64,000 nt of DNA from Bombus terrestris (GCF_910591885.1 NC_063278.1:2541501-2605500); one strand, 5' to 3'; positions 20,181 through 32,871 are shown, counted from the first letter of the stretch. Notes: generated by a model from the sequence alone, not told the origin. Numbers and translations: made by a program.

Positions 20181-21293
20181 CACTTTCCCATAGGGATGAC
20201 ACCGTTCGAATGTATACCTGGACCTTTAAACGTCGGTCGAAAAGAGAAAAGGGATACGTAACGTATGGAGATCTATGCAAAATCGCGCGTACCTGAGCGG
20301 AGGATATATCCGTCCGATAGCACGGGGTCACCCTTTCCACGGTGTTTATTGTTCCAGATCGGCTGGAGAAGGGTTGCGCGCTGGCCCGTACCCTCTCCAC
20401 CCGTACACCCCTTTTCTACGGCCGTCCGCGTTGCCTTCTTCCACGCACAGTTTCTCTTTCCCGGCAGAGCAGCAACCCTTGAATTTTAAATTATGCAACG
20501 ACCGGGCCACTGCCACTGGCAACGAGAAGCCGAGACAGAGGGGTAGAGGAAGAGGCTGAACCAGGTATATTCAAATGGGCATATTACCTGGGCTCTTCCT
20601 ATTCAAACAGCCAAGCTACCTCGTAAACCCCCCTTCCTCCTCCTACCGATCATCGGAGATTTATAATAAAAGCAACACGGCCTGCCACCAGCGAAGACTC
20701 TCGGAAAGATTCTCACGGTGTCTCCTCTCGACTTCCGCTCCTCTTGTTCCCGACCATCGCTACTTTGCCTATCGGACCGATGTCGGCGGGAGAGGGGGAA
20801 CCATCGGAGGCGAGGACACCACGGCACCGATGCGTTTGCATCTTCCGAACGATCCGCAGTCGTTTTCAAGGGGTTCGATCGGTCGACCACTCTCACGAGA
20901 AACCGTTGACGTCGCGTTATTCCGAGCGACCGTTTCACGCTTTCCAACGGACTTTCTCCGATCCGTTGACTGTTCGCGTTACGTTACGTTACGTCTTGTT
21001 TCGAGTTGCCCCGGACGATCGGAGGTATCGCGAAAAAAAATCGTTTGCCGGAAGCGCGAGGAACCGAGGAGACGATCGAGGCAGCGCGTGGCGATGTTTC
21101 CACGGCACGGTGATCAGACGCGTCTGGTCCTACGGTGGGTTAAGGTCATCCCCCTTGTCGCGGAATCGGAAATTAATGCAACGCATCGCCGGGACTGGCT
21201 ACCTAACGCCAGGCGTAATATGCAAATGTCGAGGCCGGCTCGCGCCTCGTCGAAACGAGGAAGAGAATGGAAGATCCCCACTTTCTTCCTTTC
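20181..21293. other. non-coding stretch with long chance frames
   Basis: The longest open frames of the window lie here (20575-21429 and 20744-21505, two phases of the same strand). Both are Arg/Ser-rich, run into the CT repeat, and show no domain, signal peptide or consistent codon pattern. I regard both as chance. A TTACG tandem (four units) is at about 20978-20997. Confidence 0.55.
21220..21227 (+). promoter_or_regulatory. POU octamer ATGCAAAT
   Basis: Perfect octamer within TATGCAAATGTCG, a 13-mer that recurs exactly at 35435-35447. Confidence 0.3.
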
Positions 21294-21348
21294 GCTCTCT
21301 CTCTCTCTCTCTCTCTCCCTCTCCCTCTTTCTCTCTCTTTCTCTCTTC
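21294..21348 (+). repeat. (CT)n microsatellite
   Basis: CT run with CCCT and CTTT interruptions; one of few dinucleotide tracts in this window with pyrimidine on the + strand. Confidence 0.95.
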
Positions 21349-24300
21349 CGCTCGCACTATCTCGTCCGGCTCGCGTCGCCTTCCGTTTCGTTCTGTCTCG
21401 TATCTCGCGAGCCGGACCAGCATCCATAGCGGCCCGTGGAAGAAGCGAAGAACAGCGATCGTGGAGAAACGAGACGAAGAAGGAAGAACCGATGCGCCGC
21501 TATAACGCTACCCCGTACGTGTTCCTTCTCCTTTTCGACTTTTTCTCTCTCCCCGTATCTCCGTCGTACACACCGACTCTTCCGACAGATAAATAATTCA
21601 TCGAGGCTGCATGCTTTATGACGATTATGCTAATCCACGTGAACCTGTTACCACCGCTTACCCGTGCGCATGCAGCCTGAATGGACGATGCAGGAATCGT
21701 AGGCGATACTTCGCACGCGTCCATCGAAACGTCCAACCTACGACACGAGCCCGAGAGGATGCAACTCCTTCTCTCCTCTCTTCCTTTCTTCTCGCTCCAG
21801 TTCGCCCGATTCATCGTACATCAAATAATATCCTTCGAATGCTCGTCTCGTGCCGTCGGTAGTATGCGTGAACGAGAAAAGAGGCGGACAGGTGGCCTAG
21901 GCAAGCTTCAACGAAATGTGGGAAACCGATGACCGACTCTCCTTGTCTCTCGTCCACGCTCTTTTCCCCTCTCCCTCTCTCCCACTATCTCTCACACACG
22001 CTCCCTCTCTCTCTCCCTGACCGTCCATCTACGCGCACGAGCTCGTCGGCCCTTTTCTCCGTCCTTGGCACAATGACCCCACGAGATTCCTTTTTCGTTC
22101 CATTAAAGTTGCATCACTCTGCCGTACCTCCTCGTAGTCGATATTTATCGCGCGCGATGGAAAAAGCCTGTCAGCTTATCGTCAAACGACGCGAACGACA
22201 ACGACAGCCATCGCGTAAAGAACGCTCGACCGACGGTTCGTTTGATTTACGCGCGAAACCGGCCGGGGATTTCGTGAAGGAAAAGATTTTCGGACGCACG
22301 ACCGGTCGCACGCGTGCAAGCTAAGTAGAACGCGTTCCACTTGATCGGCGGCCGTTTTCGTGGCAGTCGTCGTCAGTCGATGCGTATCGTAAAGAGATCC
22401 GCGCTCGAACGATACACCGCGATTTACGGGTCGCCAAGAAGGTTGTTACTCGATGGTTTTCGAGCGACAACGAGCGGAACGTAACGCTCGACGGACGCGT
22501 AAATCCAGCCACTTCTACCAGCGCCTTGTCCACCGCGCGCTCGTTCCACTCTTCTTTCCTCTTTCTCGTTCTTTTCGCCTGCACTCCGACGCGCTTTTCT
22601 CGCGCGAACGAACGCCTTTCCCGTTTTTCCACGGTAACTCGTTAATCGGCGAACGTTCGCGAGCGTCGCCGCTACCGGTTAATTACGTCGAACGACGCGA
22701 AAAATGTCGCGTTGCCGGACCGATCTATCGATCGATCGATCATTCGCCGTCAGTTTCAACGGTCGCTTCGTCGACGTAGTCGCCGGCGAGGAACGATCCT
22801 TGCCAATTACTGGAGCAGAACCACGCAATCGGCGGTAGTTTGTTTCGCGAAGGCTGAACCAGTTGCAAGGAATCGGAGAGCGTATCTTTCTCTTTCGGTC
22901 GGCAAAGACGAAACGCCGCGCGGTCGAGAGCGTGGGAGGATAGTCGTCCGCGCGGCGGTCTAAAGTCGAGTAGACCCGGAAACCGAGCCGAAGCCTGGAT
23001 TTTCTTATCGCGTTTCAGCTTCCCCGAGCCGGCCTTTTATTAGCATTGCTAGTTATCCGGGACTATCTAATAAATTGTTCGCGAAGGGGCGCGAGTGCGT
23101 GTGTGCGTTTACGATTAGATTCGTCGTCGCGGTTTCCAGCTGCCAGGCGTTCGCGTGGCTTCTGTGGACTTTGCAGTTTCTCGCGGCGAAACGGTGCGCG
23201 TTCGTCTACTAGAAATTCAGTTAGGTACGTCGACTGGAAATTCCGACGGTCTATGGTAAAATACACGGTTCGCGGAGGCAGCACCTCGTTCGTCGCGTTC
23301 GAGTGGCGAACGAACAACGCGACTGCTTTTTTGGTGGAAAGCGGGCCTCTCGCGACACGCGAGACAGCGCACCGGAGCGGCAGAAAAAAGGACGATTCAG
23401 GTTGCACCGAGCGTATACGTTCACCTGAAAAACCACGACTTCCTCCAGGTGCGCGCGACCTGTTCCAAAGGCGTCTCTCTCCCTTTTGCCATTACAGGCC
23501 TGTCAATGGCAGATAGGCTGGATTCCCCGTAAGCGGCACATCCGATCGTTCCATTTCTCCTCGATTAAAATCGTGGCGGGCGACGATGCCTACTAGCGTT
23601 TTTCTAACGACTTGCCTCGGAATCGATTCGATCGCGGCGTCGCGTTCCAACGACCCGTTCGTGCCGATCGTGGCAACGAAATCGGGCGAATCGATTTGGC
23701 GCGCGATACGCGAAAATGCAAATTTTCTTTCGATCGAAGGGGCCGGAAAGGGGTCGGTTGGAAATTCGAATCGAACCCATCGCTGGTCGCACCCCGTGCC
23801 ACGTCAATGGGGAGCAGGTAGCGGAAGGAGCATTGCGATCGACAGGCAAACACCGTGCGCTCTTCTCTCGGTCGGCAAGACTCGGTGTGGTGGTGATGGT
23901 GGCTGGGACGACGAGCGACGCCGCGACTCGGGCCAAGAGGTAAGCGTATCCGGCGATGGCTGCGGGCCGAGTTAACGCGTTTCTTTTATTATGACACGCA
24001 ACTGGAGCCAAGCCGACCCTGCGCAACCGTTTAGGGAAATTTCCTTCCACTGTTATTCAAACGAGGGTCCAACCGAAAACGCGACCCGTTCGCGCTGCCC
24101 CGTCAACCTATGCATATCGATCATTCTTCGATCCGATGAATGCGCCAACCAACCGAACCAACCCTTCTGCCTCTGTCGAAAAGGCATCAACGGTTTTTTC
24201 TCGTTCACGTCCTTGGTCCTCGTTACGAAACGGCGACGATTCGTTCCGCGAGAATTCGCCAAACATCGCCGATGGTACTCGGTCAGCGACGAGGTCCTTT

Positions 24301-24962
24301 TGCCGCCGCGAGTTGGTCCGAGTCTTTCGTCGGTGTAAACTCGTTTGGCTGCGACCTTCGGTGGCGTTAAACGAACGCTATTCATCGAACTCTGTGCGCG
24401 TTCGTTCGGACGCGTGTAAACACAGGGAACGGCAGCGAAAGGGAGGCAAACGGCAGACAAGGTGGAATCGGGGGAGAAGGTTTCGCGGACCGCGCTCACG
24501 AATTTTCCAAGCGCGACGCGTGTGCGCCGCGTAGAATCCAGAGACGAGGTTCGCTGCTGTTTGTGTTTGAGAAGTAAATTACAATAATCGAATAGAAACG
24601 GTTAATTGCCCCTTTGGTTTGCCGTCTGCAGTTTACCCCCGTTAAGCTCGTCTTATCCGCGGGAACGGCGTTCCACGCGACCGGCGCAGCCGAAACCAGG
24701 TTTTTGTCAACGAAACGGTTCAGCGAGAAACGCGGGAAATAAGCGTATCGCGTCGAACGAGATTTTTTTCTTCGCTAAACGAGCAAAGTGGAACGAGCGA
24801 ACGGCGGAGTCCACCGGTGTTTTGAAATACCAGCTAGGATTTCCGAAGGATTTATTTCAAGAAGCCGTGTTCGCGACACTCGGTGACCGGTGCTTATAAC
24901 CGGACGCACTGGCGTGGCATTAGATATACGAGTTAACGACTTAGAAAAAAACGCAGGCAGGA
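21349..24962. other. non-coding stretch
   Basis: No gene. It holds a C/T-rich tract at about 21956-22020, a short GATC tandem at about 22727-22742, and a perfect octamer ATGCAAAT at 23716-23723. Donor-like GAG|GTAAGCG occurs at about 23940 without a matching exon that I can define. Confidence 0.55.
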
Positions 24963-25481
24963 ATGTCACCTGTTTGTGCAAGTATCGACATTATCCCATT
25001 GCGACGCGATAAAATCGAGCTTAAAAGCAAAACAGGATATTACTTAAGCGCGAAAACATTTTGTCTTGAGAAACACAGCCGTCGTCCGATTGATTTATTA
25101 TGTCGACCGGTGTTCCTCGCCGAGATACGCGGAGGAATACCGCTGAATCGTTGGCGATGCGAAGCGCGAGAAAGAAATTCTGCCGATGCGTTGTCCCGGT
25201 GTTTTTCGAATTCCTGCACCGTAGAGACGGCCAATGGTGCACTTGGTCGACAGCTATTATCGTTTTACGAGCTCGTAAAGGAATTAATAGGCATCGACGT
25301 CGTAACGCTTAAAATACGTCTGTTTGATTGGACAAGCGCGATCATGGTGACCGATAGCACGGCTATCTCGATAGTAGTCGCGGTAGTAATCGCGGCAGTA
25401 ATCGAGGTAATAATCGCGACGCGATCGATCGGAGACGTTCGACGCGACGGAAAATTTGCGATCGAAACGAAAAGGAAATAA
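24963..25481 (+). CDS. orphan 172-codon frame with C-terminal membrane segment
   Basis: An intron-less frame starts at a true ATG (24963) and ends with TAA at 25479-25481. The stop overlaps AATAAA (25477-25482), and a second AATAAA lies at 25497-25502. The first ~115 residues are a mixed soluble-looking sequence with several Cys. A hydrophobic Ile/Val/Ala stretch of about 20 residues follows (around residues 133-153), then a basic tail ending Lys-Arg-Lys. The hydrophobic stretch is partly encoded by an imperfect 12-bp tandem repeat (25360-25412), which weakens the case. I recognise no family and see no signal peptide. Its length, real ATG and adjacent poly(A) signals make it the best intact frame in the window, but chance remains likely. 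Confidence 0.28.
   Translation: MSPVCASIDIIPLRRDKIELKSKTGYYLSAKTFCLEKHSRRPIDLLCRPVFLAEIRGGIPLNRWRCEARERNSADALSRCFSNSCTVETANGALGRQLLSFYELVKELIGIDVVTLKIRLFDWTSAIMVTDSTAISIVVAVVIAAVIEVIIATRSIGDVRRDGKFAIETKRK
25360..25412 (+). repeat. imperfect 12-bp tandem repeat
   Basis: Units resembling GTAGTAATCGCG repeat about four times with substitutions. They encode the Val/Ile/Ala hydrophobic stretch of the overlapping frame. Confidence 0.7.
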
Positions 25482-25502
25482 AGTGACGTGGAAGAAAATA
25501 AA

Positions 25503-25675
25503 GAGGACCGTTGCGTACCGTCGCCGACCTCTGCTTCCTGCGTAGTTCTAAGTTGTTCTCTCGCGCGCATTGTACACACTGGGCGATCAGTGAGCAAAGG
25601 TAAGCGCGAACGCTCGCCGCCACGGCGAACCGAGAGACGTATTTGTAGAGGCAGCAAAACTAAAAGAAGAGAAGC
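25503..25675 (+). other. short stretch with Inr-like and donor-like signals
   Basis: GCGATCAGTGAGC (arthropod Inr-like TCAGT near 25588) is followed by AAAG|GTAAGCGC, a good donor, at about 25600. This could be a short untranslated first exon of a + strand transcript; there is no further support. Confidence 0.15.
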
Positions 25676-25737
25676 ACAGAGAGAAAGAGAGACAGAGGCG
25701 GAGACAGAGACAGAGACAGACAGACAGACAGAGAGGA
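25676..25737 (+). repeat. GA/GACA microsatellite
   Basis: GA units followed by repeated GACAGA and GACA units, purine-rich on the + strand. Confidence 0.95.
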
Positions 25738-26845
25738 GAAGAGATACGTTGGCCGAGGAGGATAAAGTTGAGTCGACGCTCGCCATTACCTCCGAGATTC
25801 GTTCTAGCTTCCAAGTATTCCGTTGTTCGTTTGCTCCTCTCGCCGGACACCGAGAACCGCTCGACTATTTCGCCGGTGCGACGACGCGCCGGTCCCATCT
25901 TCGCACCGGAGGGGACTCGTCTCGCTCCGAATACCGAGAATTTCGGCATAGAGAAGCCCGCGTTCGTGCGCATCGCGAAGGAGCGTCGCGACCCTCTCGA
26001 ATCAAGGTCAGGCTGTCGGTACCACCGACGCAACCGTTCCGTGCCGCTTCGTCGACTCGATAGAGGGGTTTAGATCGGGCGGAGAAAAGCGAAGGGAAGA
26101 ACGGAAGAAATCGTTGGCTGGTGGAGCACGATCGTGGTGAAAAGTTGGTCGAAAGAAGGTCGAGAATCGAGTTTAGCAGGATTTTGGCGGCGAGGTGTGT
26201 AGGGCGACGGAGCCGAAATAGCAGCGGGGAATGCTCGCGGCTAGAGGCGAGAGAGGCCAGCCTTTCGGGACCCGGTCCCCGGTCCCCGGAGTACTGGCGA
26301 CTGGCGATTATAAAGAACAGTAAAAAAGAAACGAGACGGGAGACACCGACGGCGAAAGAGAGACGGGACGTGAGCGAAGAGAGGAGCGGCACGGCGCGTA
26401 TAGGCATCGTTGTTGGCTGCGTTTAAAAAACCAGTTGTGCGAGCCGAGCCGACAGCGACGGCACTCGCCGGGCCATCGAGAAAACCGGCGAGAAGGTGCG
26501 CGTGGGCCGCACGACTCCTATAAGGACCACGCTTTCGAGCCCTTCGCCGCATTCAGACGCTTCCACGGTTTGTTTTCTGCCGGATAGGTGACTCGACTCT
26601 CGGCTCCGCTCGCAGCTCCCAACCCTTCGACCGACTTTCGCTCGGCTCCATCGTTTCGCTACCTCCACGCTCTACCTTCCTCTTTCCTTTTCCTCTTTTC
26701 TCGGATGACGCGCGATCGTCGACACGCCGTGCGTATTCGTGCGTAATGACGACTCGAATCGCGACGAGTTCTCGAGTCGCGGGATCGATGACGACGTCGC
26801 TGTTGCTCGAAAGATTACTCGAGAGAGCGCCGGGATGCGACGAAA
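25738..26845. other. non-coding stretch
   Basis: No gene. Overlapping frames on both strands are noise. A TATA-like GATTATAAAG at about 26305 stands alone. Confidence 0.5.
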
Positions 26846-26910
26846 ATTATGCAAATACGATGCAAATCCCGGAGCAGCGTGACGCTAATCCGCGTCACAA
26901 TATTGAAGGT
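26846..26910. promoter_or_regulatory. double POU octamer with TAATCC inverted repeat
   Basis: Two perfect octamers, ATGCAAAT at 26849-26856 and 26860-26867, lie 11 bp apart (start to start), on the same face of the helix and in the same orientation. Eleven bp beyond is a perfect inverted repeat: arms GTGACGC (26879-26885) and GCGTCAC (26892-26898) around the loop TAATCC (26886-26891), an Otx/Bicoid-type core. This is the densest transcription-factor-like grammar in the window. Enhancer function is inferred. Confidence 0.45.
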
Positions 26911-27544
26911 AATTGGTCGATCTGGGATTGCTTGGCCCGCCTTTCTCTCGCGGTCTTTCTCCGTTCCGCTTTCACCCTCTGCCCGATCGCGTCGTAAAGT
27001 ACGCGGCAGCCGGAAGTCTTCATCGCGGAATAGATTTTACGACGTCGAGATCGTACGGGTAACAACGGCGTGAACCAAATCCGAGGCTCGACACTTTCGT
27101 AAAACTGGGATAAGTCGGTGCTGCTGCTAGATCTCTCTCGATCTCGTTTACGACTAGCCGGTGAAACTTTTCGTAGACGCGAGACGCGCGATGTGTTCGA
27201 TCGGATCGGCCGAATCCGAAGGCAACGCGCGAAAGAGTCTGCGCTCGATTATGCCTGAAAAGATCGTCCTTCGGTGTTCGCCTCTTATCGATCCTCGTAC
27301 GGATCTCGTGTTACGGTAGACGAGGGGGAGGCAAAGGGGCGGACTCGAGGTTCATTCATGCCGGCCGGTGGAAGAAGAATTATCTCGGTCGGGCCCGTTA
27401 TCTGCGCGACGTACGTGCGTGTAAGTACGTAGCCAGCTCGAAGGTAGTCACGAACCCGAAAGAGATACCGCGCGATTCCGAGCGGAAAGCACCGGAGAGT
27501 GGCGCTCGGCGGAGAAAGAGGCGCGTCTAGCCCGAGGCAAACGA
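26911..27544. other. non-coding stretch
   Basis: Unique CpG-rich sequence; nothing recognisable. Confidence 0.5.
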
Positions 27545-27569
27545 AGAGAGAGAGAGAGAGAGAGAGAGC
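27545..27569 (+). repeat. (GA)n microsatellite
   Basis: Uninterrupted GA run of about twelve units. Confidence 0.95.
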
Positions 27570-30500
27570 GATGATCCGTTCTCGTGGGGGTTGATGAATG
27601 ACGGGCGGTTAGCCACGACCACGCTAAAGTTATCTCGGTAATCTGAGGAGGCGAGGTCCCACTGTCTTACGAGGAGTTTTATTATGGTGTTTCTACTTGG
27701 CAAGGGCGAGGTCAGCGCGGGCGTGCGCTACGCCGAGGCCTGAAAACGAGACTGGGTCAGCCCCGGTTGCATCAGAGACACGTCGAAACGGAGAAGGGTT
27801 TCCCTTCGTCGTTCCTCTCGAAACTCGAATCGTTTCGCAGCTACGGGCTGGCAATTTCCATCGTTCGACCTTTCTCGAGGCCTTGACCCACTCTCTATTA
27901 TAGACTCTTTGCTGGCCACACGATCCTCGGTCGGTATCACCTGTCGTCGCGTTTTTTCGCCCGAGCTAATCCAACGTCCGACTTACGGCCGTAATTCGCT
28001 GGTCGATTTCCATCGGCGAAACGGGTCCTCGCTCGTTTCCGAGAAAACCACGTCATAGCGACATCTACGAGCGCGAGAATCGGAGCAAAAGTTGGCGGCT
28101 GCCCTTCGACATCGGTAACCTTGAGTCGGATAGAGAAGGGTCTGAGAAAAAACGGCAGCATCCCCGTTCGCCTTGCCGCTCCATCTGTTGCCTCTCGTCG
28201 GTAAGGGATTTCGTCGCGGAAACAGTCCCAAAAAGACGAGGAGAAAGGGTGGGCCCCCTTTCGAGTCCACGGTCCCTGCCAAGATGCCTTACCGGTCGTG
28301 ATTCTTATCCCTCGTTCGTTTGCAGCGATCGCGTTGCAGCTGGAAAGGGTTGGAAACTTCGGCGTCGGAAGATGCCGCCGGTTCGGCCTCGAAAGTAGGC
28401 CATCGGAGCGCAGTTTTCGTTACGTCATCCGCCGAACGATCGTACCCCGGGCGTCGTCGTAATTTCTTGGTCCGTAGATAATTCCAATTATCGTTTAGAC
28501 GAACGCCGGTAACGTTCCTAATAACCATAATCAGGGTGGCGATCTACGTCGTGCGGTTATTTTCGTTCCGGTGTTTTTCTCCGTCGTCGGTCGCCGTGAC
28601 CGGCGCGTAGATCCCCGAGCCATCCGGCTTCGACGTTTGCGGCGAATCGACGAAGCGTTACCGGGAACCGACAACAAACTCCGATAGGCTACAATTATCT
28701 GCGGCGAAACATCGTCGTTTCTCGGAGTAACGCCTCCAGTCTTTTCGAGAATCCACGGTTTCCTTCACGGCGATTTTGTTTCTATCGTCGCGTGATCGGG
28801 CACGCGCCACACCGTGTCTATCAACTTCCTATCTCGTTGCAACGAGTTTTCGGTAGGGAGTTTTCGGAACGAGACCTTCTAACGAGCCGATCGAGCCTGC
28901 GGGGCCGACCTTCCGAGATTCGGGGATCGTGCGCGCGGCGCGAAGCTAGCGACCAGCGAAACGAGGTTCGTCTGTTGCGACCTTTCCAACCAACTCGTCC
29001 CCGAATACTCGGAAGCAGCACGCAACGAAACGGATCGCGATGCATCGGGTCACGCGCGTCGCTCGAACCGCCACGAAGGAACACCGACATCGGCGGAGAC
29101 TGGCGGATCGCGCAAAACTGCCTTCTTCGTCGTGACACGTCGGCGAAGCCGACGACGGAGCATCCCGTCCATCTGTTCGCGATCGTTGGCTGCGAACGAG
29201 GCGAAGCAATAGAGCAACGCTTCGCAGCGAGTAGATACGTTAGCGCGGAGATGCGCGCGTTCGATGGTAGAAAGGCGGATGGAAAACCGCGGCGAGAAGG
29301 AAAATCCGCGTCCGTCGCGTTGTTTTCTCTGGAATCTGAAAGGTCCGCAGAGGCGAGAAAAGCGCTTCGAACGCGAGGAGAAGACGGATCGTCGTGGAAA
29401 GCTGAAACATATCGAAGAAACGACGGGAAGACGTTCTCTCTCTGTGTGGAGCGCAAACGCAAACGCAACCGTGTATACCACGATGCGTTTACTACACGCT
29501 TACCGACGCGCCATTCACTGGACCCCTATGAATGAACACGGACGAACGCGCGATGGCAACTTTATACGCTGTAACGCGACCAGGCAGAGTGGTTGCCGGA
29601 CCAAAAGAAGGAGAAAGAGGGGCCCGTGCACCGTTGGATAGAGCGAACGGCGCGTGAGATGAGAGAGGGAGGAAGAGAAAGATTTCTGGAGGAGGGAGAA
29701 AATGGACGGAGAAGGGAAGCTTGCGTGGACGCGAAACGTATGCACGCACACGCCGATCGATCGAGAGGTTGCGCATTGTATTATTATTCAATAGCGATAG
29801 AGTAATTGATCTCGCAGTGTCTTTCTCTCCCTGCCGCGAGGCTGTACGCATTCGTGTAACGTTGCGCGCGTGCGTGCGTGGACAGCTCGGTCGAAGAATC
29901 GCGTGCAAAGGAGCCGCGAATAGACGGGAGCGAGCAAGAAGGCGAATCCGGTCGTTTAATGAGTTTGATATGGAAGGGCCGTCTCTGCTCGCGATCTTCG
30001 TTATTCACGGGACGTCTCGGCTCGGCGGCTCGGCGGCTCGTCACGGTCCGATCGAACGCCGCGCGTCGTTAAATCGCCCTTCGATATCGATCGAGAGGAC
30101 GACACCGATGGTAAACCGCGGCTCGTTCGCGATTCGTTCCACCCCCGTGGATCGTCTCCGCCCCTCGATTTAATTTTCAGAACGATACGCGTCCGAATTC
30201 ACCTGCTTTCGCTGCGCGATCGATCGGATCCGCTCGAGGAACGTTTCTGGCAAATCAACGCGCGCGAAAAATTGCCCAAACGAGGTGTTAATTCGTTCGT
30301 GGCCGGTCATGGGGATCGAAGAAACGTCGCGGCGTTCGGTTTTTATCGCGTCTCGAGCGGGCACGATCGGCATTTCGAGTTTCAAAAGTTCTCTTCCCGA
30401 TGATTTACCGCTAGATTTCTGACCTTTAAATACAACCGGCGGCCCGTGTTCCGTTCTCGACCTCTCCGAGACTACTTATCACGTAATCGGGAGTAGTTAT

Positions 30501-30909
30501 ACGGCATCCACTTTCGTCGATGCGAAATTGTCCATTGGAAGCGAAAGGTACGAGGCGAGATACGGGTCGAGCATGTATATTATTGTGTATTTGTCAGGCT
30601 GCGGCAACGGGCCCTCCCATACCGAGTCCTCGCTCCTCCCCCGCCTTCTCCTCCACCTTTTCCATCTCCTTTCCACCCCTGTCTCTGTGTCGTACGTACA
30701 ACCTGCATTCCCGTAAGTATAATTCCCGCCGCGTTGTTTGTATGCACATGTAAATGCACGGGTATTGTGTTTGCCGATGCCACACCACTACCGCTGCCGC
30801 ACCGACGACGTTCCACCGTGTCCCTACACGAAAGCGTTAAACGCCGAGCGCTGTCTCGAATTCGAAACTAAACGCTCCATTCCGTCTTCGTCCTAACGCG
30901 ATCTCTCGA

Positions 30910-30912
<3 letters not shown>
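27570..30912. other. non-coding stretch
   Basis: No gene. A 247-codon frame at 28792-29535 has only a GTG start, is Arg-rich and is open in other phases and on the opposite strand too, typical of CG-rich chance. Donor-like CCC|GTAAGTAT near 30718 has no definable exon. Confidence 0.55.

Positions 30913-30940
<28 letters not shown>
30913..30940 (+). repeat. (CT)n microsatellite
   Basis: CT run of about thirteen units. Confidence 0.95.
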
Positions 30941-31433
30941 GCCGACGATTCTCGTGTTTTCCATCGTTTCGTCGCGATCCGCGATCGCGTCATCGCGAGG
31001 GACGAAAAGTTGGACGGCGCGCCGTGAAAGCAACGCGAAAGATTCGCGCGAGCTGCGCCGCGTCCAAGGTTCTACGCCGTGGGACGCGTTCGTATTCCGT
31101 TAGCCGTGTGTAAATCGACGCGAATATCGCGTTGCATCGAATTCCCCGTAACGATAACGCTCGGTCGCCACGAGGCACCGCGGCTCTCTTGTGAAGCAGA
31201 CTTTAACACCAGCCACGTTGCCAGCTGAACCATCCCGGGGCAGCCCGACAACAGGAATGCCGTGTGTTAAAATGCCTTCTGCGGTTGTGTGTTGGAATCG
31301 TGTGCGTCTCGTGCGTCGCGTTACTGTGTGCGTGCCTGAGTAGGATGCGTAAAACGTGCGTCTGCGTTCTCCCCGTGCCCAGCCTCGGGCCCAGCATCAC
31401 CTGTCTTCCCTCTCCCGACCCTCCCCTCCTCGC
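30941..31433. other. non-coding stretch
   Basis: Unique sequence with GTGCGTCTCGTGCG-type G/T-rich words; no gene. Confidence 0.5.
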
Positions 31434-31592
31434 CCTTCTACAACCACCTAACTCTCTTCTCTTTCCTGCCTTTCCTTTCCCTTCCTTTCCTTCCCCTTTT
31501 CTCTTGCCTCTCTGAACCCTTCGCGCATCCCGCTCCTCTCCTTCTCTCTCCGTCTTCGCTGCTTTCTCCTGCGATCTCTGCCTCTACCACAG
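31434..31592 (+). other. long pyrimidine tract ending in acceptor-like CAG
   Basis: About 150 nt of C/T-rich sequence end in CTGCCTCTACCACAG at 31592, a good branch/polypyrimidine/AG arrangement for a + strand 3' splice site. I cannot define the exon that would follow. Confidence 0.25.
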
Positions 31593-32871
31593 AAACAGCA
31601 GATCCCTAAAGAGAGCCTGGCACTAGTTCGATCTCGGATCTTCGATTTCACTTTCGCGTTGCCGTTCCATTTACGAATTACGCTGTTTCCAAGTTATAGC
31701 TGCAGGAGGCACGATGTCCGCGGCGATTCCCAACGCATTCGACGCGAAACGCGAAGCGAAGGCAATCCGAGATGGCAATTTCGAATGCCGCGGGTCTCGG
31801 GTCGATCGGCGGGTAACCATCGGCGATAGAAAATTGGAAATGGTCGTTCGCTTAGAAGGGGTTACGAACGAGCCGAGATTTCCACGTGGCTCCGACAGGC
31901 GCGTGCGTGCGTTTACGGTGGTTGCGGTTTTGCGGTTTGTACGACAGGCATCGTCGTTCCTCGGCTTCGTTGTTGCCTACCGCGCGCGCGCTTCCGAATC
32001 GTCTTTAACGCGTATCCGCGTAACGTTACCGCGAACGTGGCTACCGAACGGCAGACCCTCGGCGGCGGTTTATACTTGACGGCTGGAAGGAAGTTTCTCT
32101 CGGAGGATCGTGGACGAATCGTCGCGAAGCGAGCACGAGCGCGCGTGCGAAATCCTGTAATTTCGAGTAAAGTCGAAGGCGAGCGTTTCGCGTTATCCCG
32201 TCGAGTCGGTGCCGTGTTCAGCTATTCTCGGCAATGTTAAAAGCCGACTCGTTTAATTTCCTTTTTTTCGTCTGCGCACGGCACATCCCACCCTTTTGTG
32301 CGCTGCACCTTCAGAGGTCTGCACCTACTCCTTCGGGCCCGTTTGAGCGTGCTACGAGCTAAACGTGCCCCGCGGGGGCCCACGGTCCGGCAGACCCTCG
32401 CTTTTACCCTTGACCGATCTCCCTTCGGACGCGTCTTCTTCGACAGTGCTGGATCTACTTCGTTTCTCGCCCTGCACACCGTCTTCCTCGGCTCTTCCAC
32501 GGACACCGCGTCAGGTCGTGAAACGTTCGATCCGCGTTTACCCGACTCGTGCACGTGTACGCGCAGCGGATAATCGAGCCTCGAAGTAGCCAAAGATTAA
32601 GTCGAGTTGTTGTCATCGCGGCAGCGTAACTCCAATCTATTAAGGTTATTATTCTAACGGCGTGTATAGGTAATCGGAGGATTATGATTTCGCGCACAGC
32701 AGCGGAACTACCGTGCCTTTCACTTACCACGAGGAGACACGGATAATAGCTCCGATCGGCGGTGTAGTCGGTGACGCGTGCATACGTAACTCGTAAGTTG
32801 GTGCTTCGGAGGGATCTGTACGGTGCGTTTCTACGCTTACGTCGCCACGAGGTGGCACGGAGAGGGAGAGG
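31593..32871. other. non-coding stretch
   Basis: No gene I can support. Frames at 31714-32079 and 32298-32573 have no domain features. Confidence 0.55.

Noticed and set aside
20978..20997. Telomere-like repeat
   Set aside because: The unit is TTACG (four copies), not the insect telomere unit TTAGG; it is just a short tandem.
20575..21505. Two overlapping frames of 284 and 253 codons
   Set aside because: They are different phases of the same strand, Arg/Ser-rich, and end in a CT microsatellite. No domain, leader or splice structure. Long chance frames are expected in DNA this CpG-rich.
28792..29535. 247-codon + strand frame with a 215-codon frame opposite
   Set aside because: Starts at GTG only; both strands and several phases are open at once, the signature of stop-poor CG-rich DNA.
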